From Hymenobacter sp. 5317J-9 (GTDB lineage Bacteria > Bacteroidota > Bacteroidia > Cytophagales > Hymenobacteraceae), in assembly GCF_022921075.1 (NCBI RefSeq), contig NZ_CP095050.1:4030001-4094000 (forward strand): a stretch of 64,000 bases of DNA, read 5' to 3'. Position 1 is the stretch's first letter. Each line of letters opens with the position of its first letter. The position numbers and the translations under genes are program-made. Positions 33,057 through 41,825 of the stretch are shown here, piece after piece. The notes beneath the pieces were generated by a model. The model saw only the letters and a program-made list of their open reading frames with translations. It searched no databases and was not told the origin of the DNA.

Positions 33057-33782
33057 ATGAACCGCTTCCTATTTGCCGGGCTGGTGCTGCTGGCCGCCTG
33101 CAACCAAACGCCGCCGCCCACGGCTGCGCCCCAAGCCAAACCCGCCGTGCCCGGCCCCGACCTGGCCACCCTCGCCGATAGCACCGCCCCGGCGGCGCTG
33201 CTGGCCTACGGCAAGCAATACCCCGGCTCCGAAGTGCTGATAAAGACGCGGCTGGGCAACATCCGGGTGAAACTCTACGACGACACGCCCATTCACAAGG
33301 CCAACTTTTTGCTGCTAGCGCGCAAGGGCGTGTTCGACGAAACCATGTTCAACCGCGTGGTGAAGGATTTTGCCGTGCAAGGCGGCCAGACGTACAACGC
33401 CCGCACCATCCGGCTGAAGCGCTACCGCCTGCCGCCCGAGTTCCGGGCCGAGCATTTCCACCGCAAGGGCGCCCTGGGCATGGCCCGCTACGACGACGAG
33501 CAGAACCCCGGCCACCTGTCCTCCAACACCGATTTTTACTTCGTGGTGGGCGAAAAGATGGCGCCGTTTCAGTCGCAGGCCATGGCCGGCCGCAAGCTCA
33601 CGCCCGCGCAGGTGAAGGCCTACGCCACGGTGGGCGGCGTGCCCTCGCTCGACGGTAAGTACACGGTTTTTGGTGAAGTCATCGAAGGGCAGGACGTGGT
33701 GGATAAGATTGCCAACGAGCCCGTGGAATCCGACAAATGGCCGGTCACGGACATTCCGATGAAGGTGGAAGTGCTGAAGTAG
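33057..33782 (+). CDS. Cyclophilin-type peptidyl-prolyl isomerase lipoprotein
   Basis: The start at MNRFLFAGLVLLAACNQ places the lipobox LLAAC at the right distance; a longer frame from 33021 would add a less hydrophobic leader. The 241-aa protein has a cyclophilin domain: VLIKTRLGNIRVKLYDDTP, FNRVVKDFAVQGGQ, KGALGMARYDDEQNPG and YTVFGEVIEGQDVVDKI. It should catalyse proline isomerisation during folding of envelope proteins, anchored to a membrane by lipid. Confidence 0.9.
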   Translation: MNRFLFAGLVLLAACNQTPPPTAAPQAKPAVPGPDLATLADSTAPAALLAYGKQYPGSEVLIKTRLGNIRVKLYDDTPIHKANFLLLARKGVFDETMFNRVVKDFAVQGGQTYNARTIRLKRYRLPPEFRAEHFHRKGALGMARYDDEQNPGHLSSNTDFYFVVGEKMAPFQSQAMAGRKLTPAQVKAYATVGGVPSLDGKYTVFGEVIEGQDVVDKIANEPVESDKWPVTDIPMKVEVLK

Positions 33783-33791
33783 GCACGTCCG

Positions 33792-34184
33792 CTAGGCCAA
33801 CGGCTCTTCGGCCATGAATGCTTCGAGCAGCGGCACCAGGTCGGCGGTGTGCTCGGACAGCGTGGACGGCACAAACTGCGCAAACCGCGTCGACTCGACG
33901 TTGCGAAAGCCCATCGACCAGTCGGAAAACGCCCGGGCCTGCACCGGCCCATCGGCCAGCTTGGTCACGCTGCGGTGGCGGAAGTCGGCCGCAATGGTGG
34001 CAAACAGGTCGTGCAGCACAGCGGCCTCGCCTTCCAGGACCTGCAAAATGTGGCCTTCGCTGTGCAGCAGCACCCCCGTCACGGCCAGGTCCGCGTTTTT
34101 GCGGCGCCAGCTATTGAGCTGCTGCTGAAGCTCGGCCTCGGTAAGGGCCACGCCGGCCGTGCTGGTGTAAACGAGTTGGTGCAT
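33792..34184 (-). CDS. Stand-alone BLUF blue-light sensor
   Basis: The 130-aa protein is a single BLUF domain that binds FAD. All residues of the AppA photocycle are present at a constant offset of 15: Tyr6, Asn30, Gln48 (ILQVLEGE), Trp89 and Met91 (FSDWSMGF). No output domain is fused, so it must signal through a partner, as PixD does. No obvious PixE-like partner lies near. It converges with the cyclophilin gene. Confidence 0.9.
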   Translation of the reverse strand: MHQLVYTSTAGVALTEAELQQQLNSWRRKNADLAVTGVLLHSEGHILQVLEGEAAVLHDLFATIAADFRHRSVTKLADGPVQARAFSDWSMGFRNVESTRFAQFVPSTLSEHTADLVPLLEAFMAEEPLA

Positions 34185-34350
34185 AGCAAGAACGGATATA
34201 AAGAACAGCCAAAGCTATATTTATCCGCACACACTCGCAACCCCGACGTCAGCCAAATAAAAAGGCCCGCCCCCAGGGGGAGCGGACCTTCTCGTATCGG
34301 GCGCGGAAACAGTTCTCCGTGCTTGATTCAGGTACAGCGTTGCAAAGAGC

Positions 34351-36450
34351 TTACCAGATTTTGGCGCGGTTCGAAGCCGAGCGCACCATTTTGTCGCCGT
34401 CTTTGCACTGGAAGGCCTTGTGGAACTCCGGGAAGTTCTGCAGCGGCCCTATGGTGCGGAAGTGGCCCGGCGAGTGCGGGTCGGTTTGCACCTGCTGGCG
34501 CTGGGCCTCGGGGCGCTGGTTTTCGCGCCAGATTTGGGCGTAGCTCAGAAAGAAGCGCTGCTCGGGCGTGAAGCCGTCGATGGGCTTGCCGGCCTTGGCC
34601 TGGGGCGTCTTCATGAAGGCCGCGTAGGCAATGGTCAGGCCGCCGAGGTCGGCCAGGTTTTCGCCCATCGTCAGCTTGCCGTTCACGTGCACCGAGTCCA
34701 GCGGCGAGAAAGCGTCGTACTGCTTGCCCACCACGTCGGCCTTGGCCGTGAATTTCTCGCCGTCTTCCTTAGTCCACCAGTCGCGCAGGTTGCCTTCCGA
34801 GTCCACCTTGCGACCCTGGTCGTCGAAGCCGTGGGTCATTTCGTGGCCAATGACGGCGCCGATGCCGCCGTAGTTCACCGCATCATCCGCTTTGGGGTCG
34901 TAGAAGGGCGGCTGCAGGATGCCGGCCGGGAACACAATCTCGTTGAGCGAGGGGTTGTAGTAGGCATTCACCGTGGGCGGCGTCATGCCCCACACCGAGC
35001 GGTCCACGGGCTGGCCGAACTTGCTCAGGTTGTCCATGGTGTAGAATTCGGACACCGCAAACAAGTTATTCAGGGCGCTTTCGCGGCTGATATTCAGCTT
35101 GGAGTAATCCTTCCACTTGTCGGGGTAGCCAATTTTAACCACGAAGGCGTTCAGCTTTTTCAGGGCTTCGGCTTTGGTGGCCGGGCTCATCCACTCAGTA
35201 GCCTGAATGCGCTCGGCGTAGGCCTGGCGCATGTTTTCTACCATGGCCTTAGCGCGGGCCTTGGCGGCAGGGCTGAAATCCTGGTCTACATAAATCTGAC
35301 CGAAGGCCTCGCCCAGGGCGCCGTCGGTGGCGGCGAAGGCGCGCTTCCAGCGGGCCTGGGGCACCTTGGCGCCCGTGAGCACCTGCGTGAGGCGGAAGCT
35401 CTCGTCCACGTAAGCCTTGGGCAGCGCCGACGTCACGCCCTCCACCAGGTGGAAGCGCAGGTACTGCTTCTGGTCGGCAATGGGCTCTTCCTTAATCATC
35501 GTGTTAGCCTCCTTCAGGTAGTCGGGCTGGCCCACAATGATTTCCTTGGCCCCGCTCAGGCCGCTTTCCTTCAGGCGCAGCGGAATGTCGAGGTTGGGGT
35601 AGGCCGCGGCCACCTGGGCCACGGTCATCTTGTTGTAGTTGCTTTCGCGGTCGCGCAGGGCCACCCGGTCGCGGCTGGCCTTCGCCATGCGCGTTTCGAT
35701 ACGCGTCACGGCGTCGGCATTGCGCTCGGCGGTGGCCTGGTCGTCGCCCAGCAGCTTAAAGGTGTTCACCTGGTAGGTGCGGTAGGCGGCGCGAATGGCT
35801 TTCGAGCGGGCGTCGTCCTTCAGGTAGTAGTCGCGGTCGGGCAGGGTGAGGCCACCCTGGCGCATCTGCACGGCATACACGTTGCTGTTTTTGGCGTCCT
35901 GGCCCACGGCCAGGCCGTACCAGCCCTTGCCGTAGTTTTTGGGGTCGGCGAGGTAGCGCTGCACGCCGGCCACGTCCTGAATGGCGTTAATCTTGTCGAG
36001 GCGCGGCTGCAGGTATTTCAGGCCGGCCTTCTCAACGGCCACGCTGTCCATGGCGGCGGCGTAGAAGTCGCCCACCTTCTGGGCGTTCGAGCCGGGCTTG
36101 GCGGTGCGGTCGGCCGCTACTTTTTCCAGAATGCCGTGCACCACGTCGCGGTTGCGGTTGCGCAACTGGTTGAAGCCACCCCAGCGGGTTTCGGACAGTG
36201 GAATGGGGTTATTTTTCATCCAGGTGCCGTTGGCGTACTGGAAGAAGTCGTCGCAGGGCGACACCGATTTATCAAGGTTGGCCAAGGTGATGCCCACGCC
36301 CGACTGGCCCGTGGTGTTCACCGTGGTTTTGGTCTTGCCCGCGCTGCTGCTCTTGGTTTTAATCTTGGTTTGGGCCTGGGCCGCGCCGGCCGCCAGCCCC
36401 AGCACCGCTGCCGATAAAGCCGCGCGCCGCAAAAAAGAAAATTGGGTCAT
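34351..36450 (-). CDS. M13-family (neprilysin-like) metallopeptidase, copy 1
   Basis: The start at MTQFSFLRRAALSAAVL gives a signal peptide ending AAQAQ; the mature protein then begins with a Lys/Ser/Thr-rich stretch. The 699-aa enzyme has zinc site HEMTH (His536, Glu537, His540) and the third ligand in MGENLADLGG, followed by the usual C-terminal CKDGDKMV...KIW. M13 peptidases cleave short peptides in the periplasm or outside the cell. It lies 152 bp after copy 2 on the same strand. Confidence 0.93.
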   Translation of the reverse strand: MTQFSFLRRAALSAAVLGLAAGAAQAQTKIKTKSSSAGKTKTTVNTTGQSGVGITLANLDKSVSPCDDFFQYANGTWMKNNPIPLSETRWGGFNQLRNRNRDVVHGILEKVAADRTAKPGSNAQKVGDFYAAAMDSVAVEKAGLKYLQPRLDKINAIQDVAGVQRYLADPKNYGKGWYGLAVGQDAKNSNVYAVQMRQGGLTLPDRDYYLKDDARSKAIRAAYRTYQVNTFKLLGDDQATAERNADAVTRIETRMAKASRDRVALRDRESNYNKMTVAQVAAAYPNLDIPLRLKESGLSGAKEIIVGQPDYLKEANTMIKEEPIADQKQYLRFHLVEGVTSALPKAYVDESFRLTQVLTGAKVPQARWKRAFAATDGALGEAFGQIYVDQDFSPAAKARAKAMVENMRQAYAERIQATEWMSPATKAEALKKLNAFVVKIGYPDKWKDYSKLNISRESALNNLFAVSEFYTMDNLSKFGQPVDRSVWGMTPPTVNAYYNPSLNEIVFPAGILQPPFYDPKADDAVNYGGIGAVIGHEMTHGFDDQGRKVDSEGNLRDWWTKEDGEKFTAKADVVGKQYDAFSPLDSVHVNGKLTMGENLADLGGLTIAYAAFMKTPQAKAGKPIDGFTPEQRFFLSYAQIWRENQRPEAQRQQVQTDPHSPGHFRTIGPLQNFPEFHKAFQCKDGDKMVRSASNRAKIW

Positions 36451-36525
36451 ATTAAAAAGATTTGAGCGAAACGTTAGAATGTGCAAGTTACAACACCCTT
36501 TTGGGCTTGAGAAATTCAAAAAAAG

Positions 36526-36579
36526 AAAAGGAAGAATGAAAGTTTAGCAATAGCAGCTAATTCTCTCATTCTTCCTTTT
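36526..36579 (-). terminator. AT-rich hairpin between the two M13 genes
   Basis: AAAAGGAAGAATGA (36526-36539) pairs with TCATTCTTCCTTTT (36566-36579). On the minus strand it is followed by CTTTTTTTTG, so it can end the copy 2 transcript before copy 1. Confidence 0.6.
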
Positions 36580-36602
36580 CACGTGTCCATCAAGCGTTCA
36601 GC

Positions 36603-38669
36603 TTACCAGATTTTGGAGCGGTCGGCGGCGGCGCGCATCATCTTGTTGCCGTCCTGGCAGCCGAAGGCTTTATAGAACTCCGGCATGTTCATCAGCGGGC
36701 CGTTGGTGCGGAACTGGCCCGGCGAGTGCGGGTCGGTTTGCACCTGCTGGCGCACGGCTTCCGGGCGAATGTTGGTGCGCCAGATTTGGGCGTAGCCCAG
36801 GAAGAAGCGCTGCTCGGGCGTGAAGCCGTCAATCAGCTTGCCGGCCTTGGCCTGGGGCGTCTTCATGAAGGCCTGGTAGGCGATGGTCAGCCCGCCGAGG
36901 TCGGCCAGGTTTTCGCCCATGGTCAGCTTGCCGTTCACGTGCACCGAGTCCAGCGGTGTGAATGCGTCGTATTGCTTGCCCACCATCGCGGCCTTGGCGT
37001 TGAACTTGTCGGCATCCTCTTTGGTCCACCAGTCGCGCAGGTTGCCCTGGGCGTCGAACTGGCGGCCTTCGTCGTCGAAGCCGTGGGTCATCTCGTGGCC
37101 AATCACGGCGCCGATGCCGCCGTAGTTCACCGCGTCGTCGGCCTTGGGGTCGTAGAAGGGCGGCTGCAGGATGCCGGCCGGGAACACAATCTCGTTCATA
37201 GCCGGATTGTAATAGGCATTCACCGTGGGCGGGGTCATGCCCCACTCGGCGCGGTCAATCGGTTTGCCAAACTTGTTCACCTCACGCTTGTTGGCCCATT
37301 CCTGAGCGGCAAACAGGTTGTTCAGGTAGCTTTCGCGGCTCACGTTTAGCGTGGAGTAGTCGCGCCACTTGTCGGGGTAGCCAATCTTCACCACGAAGGC
37401 GTTGAGCTTGGTGAGGGCCTCCTTTTTGGTGGCGGCGCTCATCCAGTCGGTGGCCTGAATGCGCTCGGCGTAGGCTTTGCGCAGATTTTCAATCATTTCC
37501 TTGGCCTTGGCCTTGGCAGCGGGCGAAAAGGCTTTGTCCACGTAGAGTTGGCCAAAGGCTTCGCCCAGAGCGCGGTCCGTCGAGGCCAGCGAGCGTTTCC
37601 AGCGAGGCTGCTGTTTTTTGGCGCCGCTCAGGGTTTGTGAGAATTTGAAGGCTTCGTCGCCGTAGGCCCTGGGCAGGGCCGGGGTCACGCTGCTCACCAA
37701 GTGCCAGCGCAGGTACTGCTTCTGGTCGGCAATGGGCTCCTGCTGCATAGCGGCGCTCACTTCCTTCAGGAATTCGGGCTGGCCCACGATGACTTCCTTG
37801 GCGGCGCCCAGGCCTTCGCCTTGCAGCTGCTCGGTCAGGGCGAGATTGGGGAAAGATGCGTTGGCCTGGGCCAGCGTCATCTTGTTGTAATTGGCATAGG
37901 GGTCGCGCAGGTCCACGCGGCTTTTGCTGGCTTTGGCCAGGCGCGTTTCGATGCGCGTGACGGCGGCGGCATTTTTCTCGGCCGTGGCCTGGTCGTCGCC
38001 CAGCAGCTTAAAGGTGTTCACCTGGTAGGTGCGATAGGCGGCGCGAATGGCTTTCGAGCGCGCGTCGTCTTTCAGGTAGTAGTCGCGGTCGGGCAGGCCG
38101 AGGCCACCCTGGTTGAGGTACACCGCGTACTCGCTGCTTTTTTTCAGGTCCTGGTCCACGCCCGAGCTCAGCCACACGCTGCCCACGTGGGCTTTGGGGT
38201 CGGCCAGCAGCTTCTGCTCGTCGGCCAAGCTGTTGATGGCCATGATGCGGTCGAGGTGCGGCTTGAGGTACTTCAGGCCAGCCGCGTCGATGGCGGCCGA
38301 GTCCATGGCCGAGCCGTAGAAGTCGCCCACTTTCTGCGCATTCGAGCCCTTGGGGGCCTTGGCCGCGTTGGCGGCCGTGGTAGTCAGAATGGTGCGAAGA
38401 GTGGCTTGGTTGCGGTCAATCAGCTCGTTGAAAGCGCCCCAGCTCGATTGCGCGTCCGGAATGGCGTTGTTTTTGAGCCAGTTGCCCGACGCGTAGTGGA
38501 AGAAGTCCTCGCAGGGCTTCACCGAGGGGTCGATGTTGGCGATGTTGATGCCGACGCCTTTTTGCGCCGAAGCCGGTTTGGCGGTTTGAGCCGAAGCGCT
38601 GGTGGTCACCAAGCTGCCGAGCCCGAGCACGGCCAGCCCAATGCGCCGCGCAACAGAAGTTGAAATCAT
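36603..38669 (-). CDS. M13-family (neprilysin-like) metallopeptidase, copy 2
   Basis: The start at MISTSVARRIGLAVLGLGSL gives a signal peptide ending SASAQ; the longer frame to 39185 is antisense to xseA. The 688-aa enzyme has HEMTH (His525, Glu526, His529) and GENLADLGG. It closely resembles copy 1 throughout, with long identical stretches such as around the zinc site, so the pair arose by tandem duplication. The signal peptides and first 30 residues differ. Confidence 0.93.
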   Translation of the reverse strand: MISTSVARRIGLAVLGLGSLVTTSASAQTAKPASAQKGVGINIANIDPSVKPCEDFFHYASGNWLKNNAIPDAQSSWGAFNELIDRNQATLRTILTTTAANAAKAPKGSNAQKVGDFYGSAMDSAAIDAAGLKYLKPHLDRIMAINSLADEQKLLADPKAHVGSVWLSSGVDQDLKKSSEYAVYLNQGGLGLPDRDYYLKDDARSKAIRAAYRTYQVNTFKLLGDDQATAEKNAAAVTRIETRLAKASKSRVDLRDPYANYNKMTLAQANASFPNLALTEQLQGEGLGAAKEVIVGQPEFLKEVSAAMQQEPIADQKQYLRWHLVSSVTPALPRAYGDEAFKFSQTLSGAKKQQPRWKRSLASTDRALGEAFGQLYVDKAFSPAAKAKAKEMIENLRKAYAERIQATDWMSAATKKEALTKLNAFVVKIGYPDKWRDYSTLNVSRESYLNNLFAAQEWANKREVNKFGKPIDRAEWGMTPPTVNAYYNPAMNEIVFPAGILQPPFYDPKADDAVNYGGIGAVIGHEMTHGFDDEGRQFDAQGNLRDWWTKEDADKFNAKAAMVGKQYDAFTPLDSVHVNGKLTMGENLADLGGLTIAYQAFMKTPQAKAGKLIDGFTPEQRFFLGYAQIWRTNIRPEAVRQQVQTDPHSPGQFRTNGPLMNMPEFYKAFGCQDGNKMMRAAADRSKIW

Positions 38670-38831
38670 GAAAAGAGTGTTGGAATGGGAAATAATGCCG
38701 TGAAGGTACAGACGGCCCCGGTTCCGAAACGCTGCACGGCGGCTGGAAAAAGTACCTAGCCTGCGGCGGTCAAAGCGCCGCCCCGCCCACGCGGCCTGGC
38801 GCATCCGTAGCACCGCCCGTAACTTGCGCCA

Positions 38832-40226
38832 ATGCCGCTCTACAACCGCCGCCCCGAGCTTCCGTCTCTGCTGCCGCCGCCCCCGCTGGGGCTGGCCGAC
38901 CTGCTGGCGCGCGTGCGCCAGGCCCTGCAGCAGCAGCTGGCCGACTCCTATTGGGTGGTGGCCGAAGTGGCCGAGCTCACCGCGCCGCGTTTTGCCGGCG
39001 CGCATTGCTACCTCACCCTCACCGAGCAAACCACCGACGGCCGCGGCACGCCCCTCAAGGCCCAGGCCCGGGCCACCCTCTGGAGCCAGCGCTACCAGCA
39101 GCTGGCCCCGGCTTTCGAGCGGCACACCGGCCAGCCCCTGCGCCCCGGCCTGAAGCTGCTGCTGCGCGTACAGGTGCGCTTTCATGAGCAGTACGGCCTC
39201 AGCCTCGACGTGCTGGCCATCGACCCGAGCTACACCGTGGGCGAGCTGGCCCTGCAGCGTGCGCGCACTCTGCGCCAGCTGGAGGAAAAAGGGCTGCTGG
39301 AACGCCAGAAGGGGCTTTCACTGCCGCTGGCCCCGCAGCGCCTGGCCGTCATCTCCTCCCCCACCGCGGCCGGCTTCCAGGATTTTGTGCAGCAGCTCGA
39401 CGAGGCGCCCTACGATTTTGCCCTCACGCTGTTCCCGGCCACGATGCAAGGCGACGACGCCCCGGCCAGCATTCGGGCGGCGCTGGATGGGGTGCGGGCC
39501 CGCCGCGGGCAGTTCGATGCCGTGGTCATCATCCGGGGTGGCGGCAGCCGTACCGACTTATTGGCGTTCGACGAATATGGGCTGGCCGCCGCCGTGGGCG
39601 CATTTCCGCTACCCGTGCTCACGGGCATCGGGCACGAGCGCGACGAAGCTGTGGTGGACCTGGCCGCCCACCGCGCCCTGAAAACCCCCACCGCCGTGGC
39701 CGCTTTTCTGGTGGAGCGCCTGGCCCGCCTCGAAGCCGCCTTGCTGGGCTACGGCGAACAGGTAGCCGCCCTGGCCCGCCGCCAGCTGGCCCAGCGCCAC
39801 GCCCGGCTTGACCAGCTCAGCGGGCGCAGCCGCTACGCCGCCCACCGCCAGCTCGATGCCGCCCGCGACGCCCTGCGCGAACGCGCCCGCCAGGCCACGC
39901 TGGGCCCGCGCGAGCAGCTGCGCCTGCTGGGCCTGGGCCTGGTCCGCTTCCGCCACCAGCTGCCACGGGCGGCGCGCCGCCGGCTGGCCCGCGAGCAGCG
40001 CGGCCTGCGCCGGCGCGGCCGGGCCTTGCTGAGCCGCTTCATTCGCCACCACCGGCGCCGGCGCGAAGACGTGCTGCGGCGCCGCTTCCGGCTGCAGCTG
40101 ACGCTGGAGCGCCACCTGCACCGGGCCGAAATACGCCTGGCCCGCGCGGCGGCAGTGCAGGAATTTCTGGCGGCAAAGGCTCAGCCAGTGCCCCCTATCA
40201 TTACCCCTAAACCACCCCTTGCATGA
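38832..40226 (+). CDS. xseA: Exodeoxyribonuclease VII large subunit
   Basis: The 464-aa subunit has an N-terminal OB-fold (residues about 20-125, YWVVAEVAEL), the catalytic domain (LPLAPQRLAVISSPTAAGFQD, VVIIRGGGSRTDLLAFDE, TGIGHERDEAVVDLAAHRALKTPTAVA), and an Arg/Ala/Leu-rich coiled coil. With XseB it degrades single-stranded DNA from both ends. The gene overlaps xseB by 4 bp (ATGA), so the two are coupled. A TAACTTGC box 4 bases before the ATG hints at a leaderless transcript. Confidence 0.95.
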   Translation: MPLYNRRPELPSLLPPPPLGLADLLARVRQALQQQLADSYWVVAEVAELTAPRFAGAHCYLTLTEQTTDGRGTPLKAQARATLWSQRYQQLAPAFERHTGQPLRPGLKLLLRVQVRFHEQYGLSLDVLAIDPSYTVGELALQRARTLRQLEEKGLLERQKGLSLPLAPQRLAVISSPTAAGFQDFVQQLDEAPYDFALTLFPATMQGDDAPASIRAALDGVRARRGQFDAVVIIRGGGSRTDLLAFDEYGLAAAVGAFPLPVLTGIGHERDEAVVDLAAHRALKTPTAVAAFLVERLARLEAALLGYGEQVAALARRQLAQRHARLDQLSGRSRYAAHRQLDAARDALRERARQATLGPREQLRLLGLGLVRFRHQLPRAARRRLAREQRGLRRRGRALLSRFIRHHRRRREDVLRRRFRLQLTLERHLHRAEIRLARAAAVQEFLAAKAQPVPPIITPKPPLA

Positions 40227-40528
40227 CCTATCGCGAAGCCATAGAAGAACTGGAGACCATTTTGCGGGCACTGGAGACTGATGCCGTTGACGTAGACGAC
40301 CTGACGACCCGCGTCGAGCGCTCCGCCGAGCTTATCCGGCTGTGCCGACACAAGCTGCGGCACGCCGAGGCGTCGCTCGACCGGGTATTTGACACACTGG
40401 ATGAGGAGGATGAATCCGACGAATCGACTGACGAAGAAGAGGTTGAGGACGACGAGGACGCTGACGCCGACGAGGAAGATGATGACGAGCACGACCATTT
40501 GCCCGGTGGGCCGGGACGGGCGTGGTAA
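40223..40528 (+). CDS. xseB: Exodeoxyribonuclease VII small subunit with acidic tail
   Basis: The 101-aa protein has the XseB two-helix core (MTYREAIEELETILRALETD, VERSAELIRLCRHKLRHAEA) in its first 60 residues. The remaining 40 are almost only Asp, Glu and spacer residues (EDESDESTDEEEVEDDEDAD). Standard XseB is about 80 aa, so the tail is an extension that could mimic DNA or tune assembly on XseA. Confidence 0.92.
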   Translation: MTYREAIEELETILRALETDAVDVDDLTTRVERSAELIRLCRHKLRHAEASLDRVFDTLDEEDESDESTDEEEVEDDEDADADEEDDDEHDHLPGGPGRAW

Positions 40529-40628
40529 AGATTTTTCTATCCGAATATTGTTTACCACAACCTACTCCTATATTTGACCCCATACATCCAACCAAAACTT
40601 TTTTTATTACAGTTTTTTCACCCTTTTT

Positions 40629-40940
40629 ATGGCATTTGACGGCAACGAAGGCAGTCCTATTTCTGAAGCCAGAGCTACCGAGCTCACCAAACACTACCGC
40701 GAAGCAAATCCCGGCCAGGTGCAATCCTACTTCTTGGGTCGCAAAATCATCGAGACCCTGCTGAACCAAGGCGGTATGGGCATCCGCATTTACTACGGCA
40801 TCGACAACGGCGTGCCGCAACTACTGGCCGTGGGGGCCGACGCCAACGAAAACGACCAGCTCGGCGACGGCTTCATCATTGCCGACGAGGGCACCTGCGG
40901 CCCGCCTCACTCCGGCCAAGCCAACTTTCTGAACAGCTAA
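40629..40940 (+). CDS. Conserved small protein of unknown function
   Basis: The 103-aa soluble protein begins MAFDGNEGSPISE and ends with a Cys-containing CGPPHSGQANFLNS. I believe similar short proteins with these two ends occur in several Hymenobacter genomes, often in multiple copies, but no function is known. A central GMGIRIYYGID...QLLAVGADANENDQ suggests a small alpha/beta fold. Confidence 0.7.
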   Translation: MAFDGNEGSPISEARATELTKHYREANPGQVQSYFLGRKIIETLLNQGGMGIRIYYGIDNGVPQLLAVGADANENDQLGDGFIIADEGTCGPPHSGQANFLNS

Positions 40941-40969
40941 TTCTCCCCTGCCCCGCTCTACCCAGCCCA

Positions 40970-41665
40970 ATGTTGACGAAAGAACAGCTTAATGCACTGA
41001 GCATGGCGCTGATGCATACCATGCAGGCCAGCATCGTCATCCCCATGGCGGTGGTGTGGCTGCGGCGGAAGCATTTTTTGCCCACGGTGAAGCTGCTCAG
41101 CAACTACGTCTACATCTCGACCTTTTTCGTGGTGGCGATGACGGTGCTGTACCCGGCTTATCTGTCCACCAACTGGTGGCTGCTGGCCGGGTTCAACTGT
41201 TGCAAGGTGGGCTTGTTCTGGGCCGTTTACCGGCAGGTGCTGGATGCGGCGTGGCAGCGGCGGCTGCTTGGCGTTGCCAGCGCTTTTATGGTGCTGAGCA
41301 CCGTGGGCCTGTATTGGTACAACGGTGCGTTGGGGGTCGCCTACGCGCGCATCATGCAGTGCGCCCTGCTGGCCGCCGTTGCCATGGCATACCTGGAACA
41401 AAAAATGAGCCGGGCACCTACGCTACGCCTGTGGCACGACCCGCTGTGGCTGCTCAGCGTGGGGCAGCTGGTATACTCGGCTGGCACGGTCACGGCCTTT
41501 AGCCAAGACTATTTAACCGTCACCATCTACGACCAAACCTGGAAGTACGTCATGGTGGCCCTGTCCGGCCTGGCGTTCAACTGGTTTCTCACGCTTGCTT
41601 TTCTGCGAGCGAAACGAGAGTTGCTTGCGCCGGCCCAGCCCAGCTCCCAACTGGCAACTTATTAG
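40970..41665 (+). CDS. Multi-pass membrane protein of unknown function
   Basis: The 231-aa protein shows six or seven predicted membrane segments (ASIVIPMAVVWL, YISTFFVVAMTVLYP, WLLAGFNCCKVGLFWAVY, LLAAVAMAYL, YVMVALSGLAFNWFLTLAFL). It has no domain I recognise. It precedes a histidine kinase that lacks a sensor region by 160 bp, so it might act as the sensor, but the spacing argues against tight coupling. Confidence 0.7.
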   Translation: MLTKEQLNALSMALMHTMQASIVIPMAVVWLRRKHFLPTVKLLSNYVYISTFFVVAMTVLYPAYLSTNWWLLAGFNCCKVGLFWAVYRQVLDAAWQRRLLGVASAFMVLSTVGLYWYNGALGVAYARIMQCALLAAVAMAYLEQKMSRAPTLRLWHDPLWLLSVGQLVYSAGTVTAFSQDYLTVTIYDQTWKYVMVALSGLAFNWFLTLAFLRAKRELLAPAQPSSQLATY

Positions 41666-41825
41666 TTCACAAGCCGAATAGCAGTCGACAGCAGCGTAGC
41701 CATGTTGGGGGAAACCCAAACCGGCGCCACTGGGCGCCAAATTCTGACGAGCTACAGAATACCCGCCTTCTACAAGCGGCTTTTTTTCTACTTCTTTGTG
41801 ACACCCGCCCGTCGAGGGCCTTCAT

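Noticed and set aside
34351..38669. Assembly duplication of one M13 gene
   Set aside because: The two copies differ in signal peptide, N-terminal region and many residues, so they are real paralogs.
41761..41790. Terminator after the 231-aa membrane protein
   Set aside because: The stem CCGC/GCGG before the T-run is only 4 bp, too weak to list as a feature.
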